Assembly (NCBI GenBank): GCA_017635095.1
Contig: JAGBMA010000054.1
Span: forward strand, 1 to 43,066
Reading direction: 5' to 3'
DNA: 43,066 nt
From: Ruminiclostridium sp.
GTDB lineage: Bacteria > Bacillota > Clostridia > Oscillospirales > Ruminococcaceae
Both the position numbers and the translations under genes were made by a program. Position 1 is the stretch's first letter. The number at the start of each line of letters is the position of its first letter. Of this stretch, positions 26,248 through 33,835 are shown one piece after another. The notes beneath the pieces are model-generated. The model saw only the letters and a list, made by a program, of their open reading frames with translations. It had not been told where the DNA came from and searched no databases.

Positions 26248-27000
26248 TCATTTGCAGCATATCTCTATCGCCCTGTTCACGAATTCGGCTGTGCCTGATC
26301 CTCCGGCTTTGTCGATATTTTCGGTGAACTCGCCGCCGCCCGCATACATCTTACCGAGCCCGAGGAGCATCTCATCTGTGCAGTTGTAGAAATTCGCGGT
26401 GATGAAAGCCTGCAGGCTCTTTACCTGTGCCTGTACCTCGCTGTCGGCAGGGTCGCGGTCACGCAGTTTGCCGAACTGCACGAAAAACTCCATTGTCTCC
26501 CGAGCGAGCCGGACATTGTCGTTATCGGTACGGTCGGCGCTCTTTTGCTCGTATTCCTTGTATCCGGCAGTACTTCCCCACTGCTCCTTTGCACGCTTTG
26601 TGTATTCGCTGATCCTGGTGGTATCGAATGCCGAAAAATCGTTTTTTCTTTTTGTCATAGCATTATTCACTCCTGTCATTTTTATTTCAGTCGCGAAGTT
26701 GATGAGGTCATCAAGATGCTCCCGCCGAAGCTTCAGCAGCTCTATCTGCTGGTCAAGCGCTTTCCGGCGGTCGAAATCCGGGTCGCTCATGATCGCCCCG
26801 ATCTCTTTAAGCGGAAATTCCAGCTCACGGAACAGCATTATCTGCTGCAGCTTTTCCAGCGCCGTATCGTCATACAGCCTGTAACCGGCGGCGGTGTGTC
26901 CGCTCGGCGTAAGCAGACCGATCCTGTCGTAATACTGCAGTGTGCGCACACTGAGCCCGGTCAGCCTGCTTACTTCGTTTACCGTCATTCCTGAGTTCAT
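26248..27000 (-). CDS. MerR-family regulator with TipAS effector domain
   Basis: 250 residues from the ATG at 27000, with AGGAGG at 9 bp. The N-terminal winged helix-turn-helix has the MerR signature TVNEVSRLTGLSVRTLQYYD and GLLTPSGHTAAGYRLY, followed by the dimerising coiled coil (about 70-115). The C-terminal half (about 125-250) is a TipAS-like helical domain, including YTKRAKEQWGSTAGYKEYEQK. TipAS domains bind thiopeptide-type antibiotics or other multi-ring drugs. The gene's own promoter has a 19-bp spacer, so it is likely self-activated by promoter twisting. Confidence 0.92.
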   Translation of the reverse strand: MNSGMTVNEVSRLTGLSVRTLQYYDRIGLLTPSGHTAAGYRLYDDTALEKLQQIMLFRELEFPLKEIGAIMSDPDFDRRKALDQQIELLKLRREHLDDLINFATEIKMTGVNNAMTKRKNDFSAFDTTRISEYTKRAKEQWGSTAGYKEYEQKSADRTDNDNVRLARETMEFFVQFGKLRDRDPADSEVQAQVKSLQAFITANFYNCTDEMLLGLGKMYAGGGEFTENIDKAGGSGTAEFVNRAIEICCK

Positions 27001-27033
27001 ATTGTTATACCTCCTGTTTCCTTCGCTGTACTC

Positions 27034-27064
27034 ACTATACACTATTACGTTACGTCAGAGTCAA
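27034..27064 (-). promoter_or_regulatory. MerR-type promoter with 19-bp spacer
   Basis: On the minus strand, TTGACT (27059-27064), a 19-bp spacer and TATAGT (27034-27039). The long spacer contains an imperfect dyad TTACGT-T-ACGTCA. Overlong spacing with a central dyad is the signature of promoters activated by MerR proteins. Confidence 0.85.
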
Positions 27065-27094
27065 GGGTATGATCGCAGTTTTGTATATCTGCAC

Positions 27095-27143
27095 AAAAAA
27101 CAGCACCGGAATATATCTAAATTCAACAACATATTCCGGTGCT
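27095..27143 (-). terminator. Intrinsic terminator of the reductase operon
   Basis: A 13-bp stem AGCACCGGAATAT (27102-27114) / ATATTCCGGTGCT (27131-27143), with a T-tract on the minus strand. It lies 10 bp beyond the stop codon. Confidence 0.9.
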
Positions 27144-27152
27144 CATGTTATT

Positions 27153-27965
27153 TTACAAACTTTTTCCGTTGGTGCAGCCTCCGTCGCAGAGTATATCCAC
27201 TCCGGCAAGGTAGCCGTTTCTCTCGTCCGCGACTGTCGCGATCGCGTAGCCAAGCTCATCGGCAGTACCCATTCTGCGTTCCGCGCCATATTCAAGCATT
27301 TTCGCGCCCTCGCCCGCTTCGATATTACCCATGTCCGTTGCCACAAGCCCCGGGCTGAGCGATACCAATCTGATGCCCTTGCTGCCAAGCTCGAACGCGC
27401 TTTTTTTCGCATACCAGACCACGAAATTCTTCGAGAGAGCATACGCAAGCCCTGAGCGCTGATAATCGCCTTTCGGCAGCATACTGCGCTTGACGAGCTT
27501 TTGCAGGAACCGTTTCTCGTCGGTATCGGCGAGCGCATATGCTTTCTTCGGTATAATTATTGACGGTACCGCATATGCCGAATTGGACGAGATATCTACA
27601 ATGACGCTGCCGCTTTTCATTACTTTTGCAAATTCCTGGTTTACATAGACTGTCCCGAGCGCATTGACTTTTATGAGCTGCTCCGGCTTTGCCATTGCGG
27701 GAGAAAGCCCCGCCGCATTTATCACATTGCGTACATTTCCGAGTCCTGACGCATAAGCCGCAAGTTCCCTGACCGAGCTTCTGTCCGAGGTATCGCAGGT
27801 CTTGCAGTACGCGTCATATCCAAGCGCTTTCAGCTCAGCCACAGCCTTTTCGAGCTTACCTGCTGTTCGTCCCGCAATTACGATCTTCTTTTCTTTCGGC
27901 ATATATTTCGCTGCGGCAAGCCCCATTCCGCTGCCGCCGCCGGTTATTACACAAACATCTGTCAT
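27153..27965 (-). CDS. Short-chain dehydrogenase/reductase
   Basis: 270 residues from the ATG at 27965, which has GGAG about 8 bp upstream. The cofactor motif is TGGGSGMG near residue 9. ISSNSAYAVPS supplies the catalytic serine, and a GLAYALSKNFVVW segment supplies YxxxK. An unusual insertion (about 145-175, containing KKAYALADTDEKRFLQKLVKR) lies between Ser and Tyr. It ends with the usual C-terminal GVDILCDGG. NAD(P)-dependent; substrate unknown. It follows the epimerase-like gene by 13 bp and ends at a strong terminator, so the two form an operon. Confidence 0.88.
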   Translation of the reverse strand: MTDVCVITGGGSGMGLAAAKYMPKEKKIVIAGRTAGKLEKAVAELKALGYDAYCKTCDTSDRSSVRELAAYASGLGNVRNVINAAGLSPAMAKPEQLIKVNALGTVYVNQEFAKVMKSGSVIVDISSNSAYAVPSIIIPKKAYALADTDEKRFLQKLVKRSMLPKGDYQRSGLAYALSKNFVVWYAKKSAFELGSKGIRLVSLSPGLVATDMGNIEAGEGAKMLEYGAERRMGTADELGYAIATVADERNGYLAGVDILCDGGCTNGKSL

Positions 27966-27978
27966 TTTCCGCACTCCA

Positions 27979-28989
27979 TTACGCGATCTTTCCCTCTGCC
28001 TTGAGCCATGCTATCTCGTCATGTATGGTCTCGCGGTAGGAACGGGTGGTGTAGCCGAGCTCACGTCGCGCCTTGCCGGAATCGAACACATTGTTGCGGG
28101 CAAGATTATATACCGAGAACGATGTCATGAGCGGCTTCTCTCCATTTTTCCTTGCTTTCTTTTCGAGTATGCCCGCAATAAAATTCGCCATACCGAGCGG
28201 CAGGAACATCTTCACGGGCCTGCAGCCGCTCTCTTCGCAGACGAGCTTCGAGAAATCCCTGAATGATACTTCGTCATTGCCGAGAATGTAGCAGCTTCCG
28301 GCAGTTCCCTTATCCGCTGCCATTATCGTCCCGTGTGCAAGGTCGCGCACGTCGCAGAGATTGAATGAACCGTCTATTCCCATAGGCATATCGCCGTTGA
28401 TGATCTTGATAAGAGTGCCGGTAGTTTCGCCGACAGCGTAATCCTCGGGTCCCATTATACCGCTCGGGTGAACGACGCAGGCGTTGAGGCCGCGCTCGCG
28501 GACTGCATCAAGGACGAGCTGTGTTGCCATTGCTTTCGACTGGCTGTAGCAGCCCTCGACCTTGTCCGCGTCAAAACTGTCCGTCTCGCGGATAGCCGTG
28601 CCTTTCTGCGTTTCCGGTATCGCGCCGGTGCTGCTGCAATAAACGAGTTTTCTGCATTCCTTGTGGGACAGGCAGAGATCAATGATATTCTGTGTGCCGC
28701 CAACATTCACGTCGATAACTTTCTGGTTGAACCCGGGGTCAACGGTCACTATGCTTGCGATATGGAGAACCACAGTCTCGGTATCTTCATCAACTGCAAA
28801 TAACTTTTCAAGAGACTCCTTATCGCAGAGATCTCCCTGAACTACTTCGGCTTCCTCCGGTACATATTTCATTGCGGGGTCATTCGGAAGAACAAAAGCC
28901 CTTACCCGGTCACCGCGTCCGATCAGCTGCCTGCATACCGTACCGCCCAAAAAACCTGCCGCGCCTGTTACAAGATATAATGTTTTCAT
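27979..28989 (-). CDS. NAD-dependent epimerase/dehydratase (dihydroflavonol-reductase-like)
   Basis: 336 residues, with GGGAGGAAG before the ATG. An extended SDR: the nucleotide motif TGAAGFLGG (residues 8-16), an acidic VVQGDLCDKESL, catalytic YCSSTGAIP, and CYSQSKA carrying YxxxK. NPSG-like HPSGIMGPEDY follows. Closest in pattern to dihydroflavonol-4-reductase and related aldehyde/ketone reductases, which are widely annotated but rarely assayed in anaerobes. First gene of a two-reductase operon with a palindrome in its promoter region. Confidence 0.88.
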   Translation of the reverse strand: MKTLYLVTGAAGFLGGTVCRQLIGRGDRVRAFVLPNDPAMKYVPEEAEVVQGDLCDKESLEKLFAVDEDTETVVLHIASIVTVDPGFNQKVIDVNVGGTQNIIDLCLSHKECRKLVYCSSTGAIPETQKGTAIRETDSFDADKVEGCYSQSKAMATQLVLDAVRERGLNACVVHPSGIMGPEDYAVGETTGTLIKIINGDMPMGIDGSFNLCDVRDLAHGTIMAADKGTAGSCYILGNDEVSFRDFSKLVCEESGCRPVKMFLPLGMANFIAGILEKKARKNGEKPLMTSFSVYNLARNNVFDSGKARRELGYTTRSYRETIHDEIAWLKAEGKIA

Positions 28990-29019
28990 ATTTTCTTCCT
29001 CCCTTTGGTTTATGTGATT

Positions 29020-29067
29020 ATTATAAACCGGGTTTGTTAACGAAATGTTTCCGAAATGTTTCGGAAA
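29020..29067 (-). promoter_or_regulatory. Promoter region and palindromic operator of the reductase operon
   Basis: On the minus strand TATAAT lies at 29020-29025, but the -35 position (29043-29048) is only ACATTT. A near-perfect palindrome TTTCCGAAA-N2-TTTCGGAAA (29048-29067) abuts it, inside three repeats of a GAAA-N2-TTTC unit. A weak -35 next to a strong dyad suggests activation by a dimeric regulator encoded elsewhere. Repression cannot be excluded. Confidence 0.6.
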
Positions 29068-29207
29068 TGTTAATCTTTACTGCATATAAATGTCGGTTTT
29101 CCTTTGCACGGGTCAGCCTGCACACAAGTTATTTTTCCATGTGGTACCGCAATATGGATCTATGGCAAATAATGCCAGAGTCAACACAGCATAATTAATG
29201 CTGTGCC

Positions 29208-29327
29208 TCACAGATCTCGTGTGCGTATCTCACCGCTCACGCTCTTTTCAAGGTTTGCGAGAGTATTGTCAAGCTCCGCTATCTGACGGAGCATAGCGGC
29301 GTGATCCATTTCAATGAAATCTGCCAT
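29208..29327 (-). CDS. Small 39-residue protein, phage-remnant associated
   Basis: A short reading frame beginning MADFIEMDHAAMLRQ with a good GAGGTG site about 6 bp upstream. It is predicted almost entirely helical and amphipathic (LRQIAELDNTLANLEKSV). It lies just beyond the terminator that follows the 70-residue gene, so it needs read-through or its own promoter, which I could not find. No family recognised. It may be a remnant of a longer phage structural or regulatory gene. Confidence 0.45.
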   Translation of the reverse strand: MADFIEMDHAAMLRQIAELDNTLANLEKSVSGEIRTRDL

Positions 29328-29344
29328 AGTTCACCTCAAGGCAT

Positions 29345-29382
29345 AAAAAATACCGCTCTGCATTCGCATGCAAAACGGTATT
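29345..29382 (-). terminator. Terminator after the 70-residue gene
   Basis: An AATACCG/CGGTATT stem (29349-29355 with 29376-29382), with inner TGCA pairing and a six-T tract on the minus strand. It lies 31 bp past the stop codon. Confidence 0.82.
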
Positions 29383-29413
29383 TGTGTTATTCGATTGAAT
29401 TGATTGAGTTGCT

Positions 29414-29626
29414 TTATACAGCTACAAACTCAACCATTTCGCCCTTAAAGTTGCCTCTGCCTTCGATTGCAATACAATTCTCCGTATCAAAAACAGGAAC
29501 AGGGGCATATTCTTTTCCGCCTATTAAGAACCTTCTATACGGTTTTACAGGCATCTTGTCAAGCCGCAATACGGAGATGTCCCCATTTTTTCCTCCAAGT
29601 GTTATTACATCAATTATTTTACTCAT
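29414..29626 (-). CDS. 70-residue protein coupled to the portal-fusion gene, candidate immunity protein
   Basis: Small soluble protein, mostly beta (DVITLGGKNGDISVLRLD, then RFLIGGKEYAPVPVFD and CIAIEGRG), with no signal peptide and no membrane span. Its AAGGAGG ribosome binding site is formed by the last codons of the upstream gene, and only 3 bp separate stop codon and ATG, so translation is coupled. A small gene coupled directly behind a phage protein with a toxin-like C-terminus is the usual position of an immunity gene. No sequence motif proves this; it could also be a phage accessory protein. Confidence 0.6.
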   Translation of the reverse strand: MSKIIDVITLGGKNGDISVLRLDKMPVKPYRRFLIGGKEYAPVPVFDTENCIAIEGRGNFKGEMVEFVAV

Positions 29627-29629
29627 AGG

Positions 29630-30568
29630 TCATTCCTCCTTGTATTCAGCCAATAACTTCTGATAATGTTTAAGATGTCCCTTCGTCTGTTCGGTTTCAG
29701 AGCGAGGTACGCTATACTTTTGAGCATTATCGAGAAGATACTGTTTTGCTTCTATTTCGTTGAGATAAGTCCTAATTGGCTCAGGTTTATCACTATTTAA
29801 TCCATTCTTGTTTTGCATAAAATGGTGAGTTTCTTCCAAGACCTCGCTAACAGTAACTTCCTGTCTAAAAAGAATTACATCACCGACCGTTGCAGCATCG
29901 GCACCGACTGCATCCAAATGAGCTTCAATTTCTTCTCCGCCACGGAGAATTGTAGCTCCATTCTTCTCAGCTTCAATCGTAAGCTGTCTAAAGCGCTCAT
30001 CACTTATTGGCGTAATATCGTCTCTGTGTCTATCCTTCTTACGAAGCATATCTACTGATTCGCTGATATTTCCGCCACCAGCGCCCCCGCCTGATCCGCC
30101 GTCGGAAACGCTTCCGGCAAAGTAACCGTGCTCTCCTTTTATCCAATGCCTTCCTCTTGCTTCAAGTATAGCATGAATCTGTTCATCTGTCAAGTGCTCC
30201 GCGTTCATCTTTTCGAGCTTGCCGGTATTCGGGGTATAGATCTCCCTTGTCTTCGGATCCAGCAGAACGCTATCGAGACCGAGTCTGATATAATTGAAGT
30301 TGAGCGGCGGAAGATCCTCACGCTCTCTGATCTCATCGAGCTGATAGATGTTATTCTGTAATGCCACAGCATAAGCGTTCATACGGCTTGCGAAGTCTCC
30401 GCGTGTCAGCTCCGAGGTATCGAAAGCAAAGTAGTAATGTCCCGCTTTCTCTGCTTCCGTGAGCAGGTCGGTGTCAAGCGCGGACTCTATCGTATTGATA
30501 AGCGGCATAAGGCAGTTCCGGACGAACTGTGATATGAAAGCCGTGGCTTTCAGATCATCAAGCGTCAT
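29630..30568 (-). pseudogene. 5'-truncated HK97-type portal protein fused to a metallopeptidase-like toxin domain
   Basis: 312 residues from the ATG at 30568. Residues 1-130 match the C-terminal quarter of an HK97-type portal (FISQFVRNCLMPLINTIESAL, then the FDTSELTRGDFASR and IREREDLPPLN region). The preceding 300 or so residues are missing, replaced by the rtcB-linked small gene. A phage head-protein-type stretch (RGRHWIKGEHGYFAGS) and a Gly/Ser linker (155-170) lead to a C-terminal domain (190-312). It holds EETHH (245-249) and a downstream NEIEAKQYLL, resembling the E-x-x-H and E-A metal ligands of zincin-like toxins. It overlaps the 57-residue gene by 11 bp and might be translated by coupling. 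Portal function is lost; the C-terminal domain is intact. Confidence 0.65.
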
Positions 30569-30731
30569 ACATATCGTGGGTATGTTTCGGCTTTCTCTTA
30601 TATCTCCGTTTGTCAGTATCGGCAACACGGGTAACGGGATTTACTGCTCCCCAGCTCCCGCGCCCGACAGAGCTGAGTCGTTTGCGCTCCTTTTTGCTGA
30701 GTTTTTCGGCAGGAACAAATCTGTTCATCAT
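30558..30731 (-). CDS. 57-residue basic protein following rtcB
   Basis: Starts with ATGA overlap on the rtcB stop codon (MMNRFVPAEKLSKKERK), with GGTGAGG as its ribosome binding site. Strongly basic with Lys/Arg clusters and a conserved-looking WGAVNPVTR segment. Small proteins beginning MNRF(V/I)P-EK-SKK directly behind rtcB recur in Clostridia as far as I know, so this is a genuine gene and not noise. RNA binding is plausible from charge but unproven. Confidence 0.75.
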   Translation of the reverse strand: MMNRFVPAEKLSKKERKRLSSVGRGSWGAVNPVTRVADTDKRRYKRKPKHTHDMYDA

Positions 30732-31933
30732 TCCTCACCTGCCTTGAAGTTGTAGATAGGCCTGATGACCTTGTCTATCGTGACGGTATCACCGATATTG
30801 TTCACGATATCGTCCATGGTCTTGTACGCCATAGGGCATTCGTCCAGCGTTGACGAGTTCACCGAGGTGGTGTAGATACCCTGCATCTGCTTCTTATACT
30901 CGGATACGGTGAAGCTGTTCTTTGCTTCCGAGCGTGACATGAGCCGCCCTGCGCCGTGTGGTGCGGAGCAGTTCCAGTCCGTATTGCCCTTGCCGGTGCA
31001 GATAAGGCTTCCGTCGCGCATATTTATCGGGATAAGCAGAACTTCTCCCGCCTTTGCCGATACAGCGCCCTTGCGCAGTATCATGGCATCGGTGTCGATG
31101 TAGTTGTGGACAGTGGTGAACTGCTCGTCGATATGCAGTCCCATACCCTTGATGATCTCGTCCATCATAGCCTTGCGGTTGAGCATAGCGAACTCCTGCA
31201 CGATACGCATATCGTGGATATATTGCTCGAACAGCTCTCCCTCGCAGTACGCGAGGTGCTTCGGAACATCGGTGAACTTCGTGTTCTTTAGCTTCGTGAT
31301 CTCGGTCTGTATCTGCTTTTCCCTGCCCTCAGCTTTCATCTTCGCAATGAGTGCGTCGATGTCATGCTTTGAGCTGCCGTTCAGACGCTTGTAAGCTTCC
31401 TCCTGATAGCAGTTCGCAACTTCAAGTCCGAGATGACGGGAGCCGGAATGGATAACGATGTAAATGCGTCCGTCATCGTCCTTGTTCGCTTCGATAAAAT
31501 GGTTGCCGCCGCCAAGAGTTCCGAGGCTCTTTTCTGCATACAGCGGATTTATCTCCTTATAGCAGTACAGCTCCGTGAGGTCGATGCGCTCATTGAAGCG
31601 ATGAGGTTTCTGTCTTGTCTCAAACCCTGACGGTACGCTTGCACGGATAACCTTATCGAGCTTCTGCGGCTCGATGTGCTTTTCCTTGAGCATCACAGTC
31701 TCCATACCGCAGCCGATATCTACCCCGACAAGGTTCGGTACGACCTTATCCCTGATTGTCATTGTAGTCCCGACTGTGCAGCCCTTGCCGGCGTGTACAT
31801 CGGGCATAATGCGTATCTGCGCGCCCTCGCTCATAGGCTGGCAGCACAGTTCGATTATCTGCGAGATCGCGCTTTCACCGATAACGTCGGTGAATACCTT
31901 CGCAGTATTGTACTTTCCTTTCAATTCTAACAT
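30728..31933 (-). CDS. rtcB: RtcB-family RNA ligase
   Basis: 401 residues from the ATG at 31933, with GGAG 9 bp upstream. The RtcB signature residues are all present: GVDIGCGM (Cys75, Mn2+ ligand), GTLGGGNHFIEAN (His145), HSGSRHLG (His162), TVHNYID (His276) and SAPHGAGRLMSR, in which His326 should be the guanylylated residue. The enzyme joins 2',3'-cyclic phosphate or 3'-phosphate RNA ends to 5'-OH ends using GTP and Mn2+, and acts in RNA repair. Shorter than the E. coli-type (about 408) by only a few residues. It is preceded by a promoter, a tiny ORF and a terminator-like hairpin, which suggests attenuation. Confidence 0.94.
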   Translation of the reverse strand: MLELKGKYNTAKVFTDVIGESAISQIIELCCQPMSEGAQIRIMPDVHAGKGCTVGTTMTIRDKVVPNLVGVDIGCGMETVMLKEKHIEPQKLDKVIRASVPSGFETRQKPHRFNERIDLTELYCYKEINPLYAEKSLGTLGGGNHFIEANKDDDGRIYIVIHSGSRHLGLEVANCYQEEAYKRLNGSSKHDIDALIAKMKAEGREKQIQTEITKLKNTKFTDVPKHLAYCEGELFEQYIHDMRIVQEFAMLNRKAMMDEIIKGMGLHIDEQFTTVHNYIDTDAMILRKGAVSAKAGEVLLIPINMRDGSLICTGKGNTDWNCSAPHGAGRLMSRSEAKNSFTVSEYKKQMQGIYTTSVNSSTLDECPMAYKTMDDIVNNIGDTVTIDKVIRPIYNFKAGEE

Positions 31934-31985
31934 ATAGTTTTTCTCCTTAATTGTTGTTATCACCTGCTCACCTGCAAAATAATAC

Positions 31986-32019
31986 AAAAAGCCCCTGCTT
32001 ATCCACAATAAGCAGGGGC
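31986..32019 (-). terminator. Terminator-like hairpin in the rtcB leader
   Basis: An 11-bp perfect stem GCCCCTGCTTA (31991-32001) / TAAGCAGGGGC (32009-32019), then TTTTT on the minus strand, 53 bp before the rtcB start. It lies between the leader ORF and rtcB, so it either ends a small transcript or attenuates rtcB. Confidence 0.88.
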
Positions 32020-32047
32020 GCATACAGCTATAGACATACGCATTGAA

Positions 32048-32137
32048 TTATATGCGCATATCGCAGTATTGCAGGCAAGCTCCCATGCTTGTTGCTATAA
32101 TTGTATTCTGTTCGTGTTTAAATGTTGTTCCGAGCAT
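32048..32137 (-). ncRNA. rtcB leader: 29-codon ORF or structured small RNA
   Basis: The minus strand reads a short frame starting MLGTTFKHEQNTI and ending CDMRI, 5 bp behind GGTGA. The same RNA can form several hairpins: GAGC/GCTC around the start codon, CAAGC/GCTTG near the middle, and two ATGCGCAT-like segments near the end. It then reaches the terminator upstream of rtcB. Promoter, short unit and terminator make a discrete transcript of about 170 nt. I cannot decide between a leader peptide and a small RNA, which might be an RtcB substrate or regulator. Confidence 0.5.
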
Positions 32138-32171
32138 GAGGCTCACCGTCCTTTCTTTGAAAATTTACTGT

Positions 32172-32200
32172 ATTATACATCATATCCGCGTGTTTGTCAA
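32172..32200 (-). promoter_or_regulatory. Promoter of the rtcB leader transcript
   Basis: On the minus strand, TTGACA (32195-32200), a 17-bp spacer and TATAAT (32172-32177): perfect consensus. Confidence 0.92.
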
Positions 32201-32268
32201 TAGTTTTGTGAAAAAAGCAGCGCTGTTACATTGTTCGATTGATATTTGCTAAGAAAAATCATAATTTG

Positions 32269-32805
32269 TCAAAGAAACTTCTTAATAGTTTCATCACTCC
32301 AGATATGAGCCTCAACGTATCGTTCCGGACCAAACTGCCCTTCACAATTCCATTCTTGTGGAAGTCCGTATTTATCAATAATTTTTAGTATTTCATCGTA
32401 AAGATATAACTTTTTTCTGTATTCCTTTCCATCATTCACTCTGTCGCTGAAGGTGGGATGAGAATCGCCATAAGTAAATGATATAGTGTTTACATCAAAC
32501 GCTTCTATTGGAATTTTTATAAATTGTGGGTTTTCATACCATGAACTTAGCCAAGGGCATGCTTCAACTACCATATAATGTGGTGCTTTTCTCCGAACCA
32601 CACCACCTTTTTTTAGAAATTCCTCTTTTAATATCTGCTCAAAATGCAATCTGTCTTGAATATATGTTTTTTGTCGTTTTGCGCAAAATGAGTTTGGTTT
32701 ATTATCACGGATTATATCAAGAACATGCTGTGCAGCTTTATAATCTAGATCCGATAGGTTTCGAAAAGGCCCAATTGTACTGTCATAGTAATGATATAAA
32801 AACAT
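32269..32805 (-). CDS. Conserved uncharacterised 178-residue protein
   Basis: A full-length cytoplasmic protein that I recognise as a widespread Firmicutes hypothetical (YHYYDSTIGPFRNLSDL, KGGVVRRKAPHYMVVE, SFTYGDSHPTF and DGKEYRKKLYLYDEIL). It has no signal or membrane segment. The invariant-looking His, Tyr and Asp residues in SFTYGDSHPTF suggest an active or binding site, but the function is unknown. The A+T content is noticeably higher than in the flanking rtcB and AlkZ-related genes, so it may be a separate acquisition. The gap to the next gene shows no clear terminator. Confidence 0.65.
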   Translation of the reverse strand: MFLYHYYDSTIGPFRNLSDLDYKAAQHVLDIIRDNKPNSFCAKRQKTYIQDRLHFEQILKEEFLKKGGVVRRKAPHYMVVEACPWLSSWYENPQFIKIPIEAFDVNTISFTYGDSHPTFSDRVNDGKEYRKKLYLYDEILKIIDKYGLPQEWNCEGQFGPERYVEAHIWSDETIKKFL

Positions 32806-32869
32806 TCTGACACTCCTTTAAATTCCGATCTATAGTATTAAAATCAACCTGATAAAATGGCAGCCTGAA

Positions 32870-33637
32870 CTATTCCCTCGGCGGTGCTCCGATCAGCGCT
32901 GTCACACCGTCGTCATCGGCATCGGGAAAAAGCTCCCGAAGATGAGATACGATACGCTCATACGATTCGCCCGGAGTTTCACTGTATGCGGAAGTTACCA
33001 GATCATATCCCCACACCGTCTCCGGCGGGAACATAACAGATACCGACATTCCGTACTGCTCGCCGCGCTTGTTCACGCGCCTGCGGAAGTCCGTTATCAC
33101 CAGATACATCATCATCTGCAAGTCGGTTATAATGCCGGGATAATTCTTTTCTCCGCCTTTTCCGAAACCCGCAAGCTTTTTGAGATCTGTGGAAAGTATC
33201 TCGTCCTTTTTCCATACGATATCGCCGTTTGCGTCCTCGCCCATATAGAAGTCCATTATGAGCTTCTGACGGCGGTTTGCAAGCCCGTCAAGATATCTTG
33301 CATCAAAGTCATAACCGTCACGGCGGTAGTTTGCGAAATACGGCAGCCACTCCTTGCTTATATATCCGGCTTTCTTGCCGAAAAACTTGCCGTAAGCGAC
33401 CTGCTTTCTGCGGGATATAGTTTCGCGCCATTCCCACGGATCGGTGTTCACATCGCCTGTCCACCATGAGCCTGCCGGGACGTGTTCTTCCACGGAGAAT
33501 CCCTTCACTTCGTTGGAAAACAACGGTAGGAATCCTACCTCTTTTATCAGCTCCACAAGTTCTTCCGCCGTCCGCACACGGAGTTTATCTCCGCGCTTTG
33601 AACCGTTCATAATGAAAAAGCCGTTTTCAAAAATCAT
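32870..33637 (-). CDS. AlkZ-related protein
   Basis: 255 residues, with AAAGGAAATAA before the ATG. The sequence follows the AlkZ-related (YcaQ-like helix-turn-helix) pattern: GFLPLFSNEVKGFSVEEH, DPWEWRETI, YGKFFGKKAGYISKEWLPYFANYRRDGYDF, then LKKLAGFGKGGEKNYPGIITDLQM. Full-length AlkZ enzymes unhook DNA crosslinks. This shorter relative is of unknown activity, but its nearness to SRAP and Y-family polymerase genes fits a DNA-damage theme. Single gene with its own promoter. Confidence 0.65.
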   Translation of the reverse strand: MIFENGFFIMNGSKRGDKLRVRTAEELVELIKEVGFLPLFSNEVKGFSVEEHVPAGSWWTGDVNTDPWEWRETISRRKQVAYGKFFGKKAGYISKEWLPYFANYRRDGYDFDARYLDGLANRRQKLIMDFYMGEDANGDIVWKKDEILSTDLKKLAGFGKGGEKNYPGIITDLQMMMYLVITDFRRRVNKRGEQYGMSVSVMFPPETVWGYDLVTSAYSETPGESYERIVSHLRELFPDADDDGVTALIGAPPRE

Positions 33638-33692
33638 ATATTGTTATTTCCTTTGTCTGTTATCTTTATCTTTGATGCCTTATCCAATAGAA

Positions 33693-33721
33693 AAGATAGC
33701 ACAAATATGAAAAAAAGTCAA
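33693..33721 (-). promoter_or_regulatory. Promoter of the AlkZ-related gene
   Basis: On the minus strand, TTGACT (33716-33721), a 17-bp spacer and TATCTT (33693-33698). Confidence 0.72.
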
Positions 33722-33835
33722 GTATATCATCAATAGCCGTTATCCGGGTGCTTTCGCGATCATAATTGCAGCATAACTTTTATGTGCAGATGAGACGGTA
33801 TCTGTCTTCATCTGCTTCACGGTTTACGTTCCTTG

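Noticed and set aside
29185-29205. CACAGCAT/ATGCTGTG hairpin beyond the 39-residue gene
   Set aside because: Perfect 8-bp stem, but no T-tract on the minus strand; could stabilise RNA, not enough for a terminator.
33784-33812. GCAGATGA/TCATCTGC hairpin downstream of SRAP
   Set aside because: No T-tract follows on the minus strand and its role is unclear.
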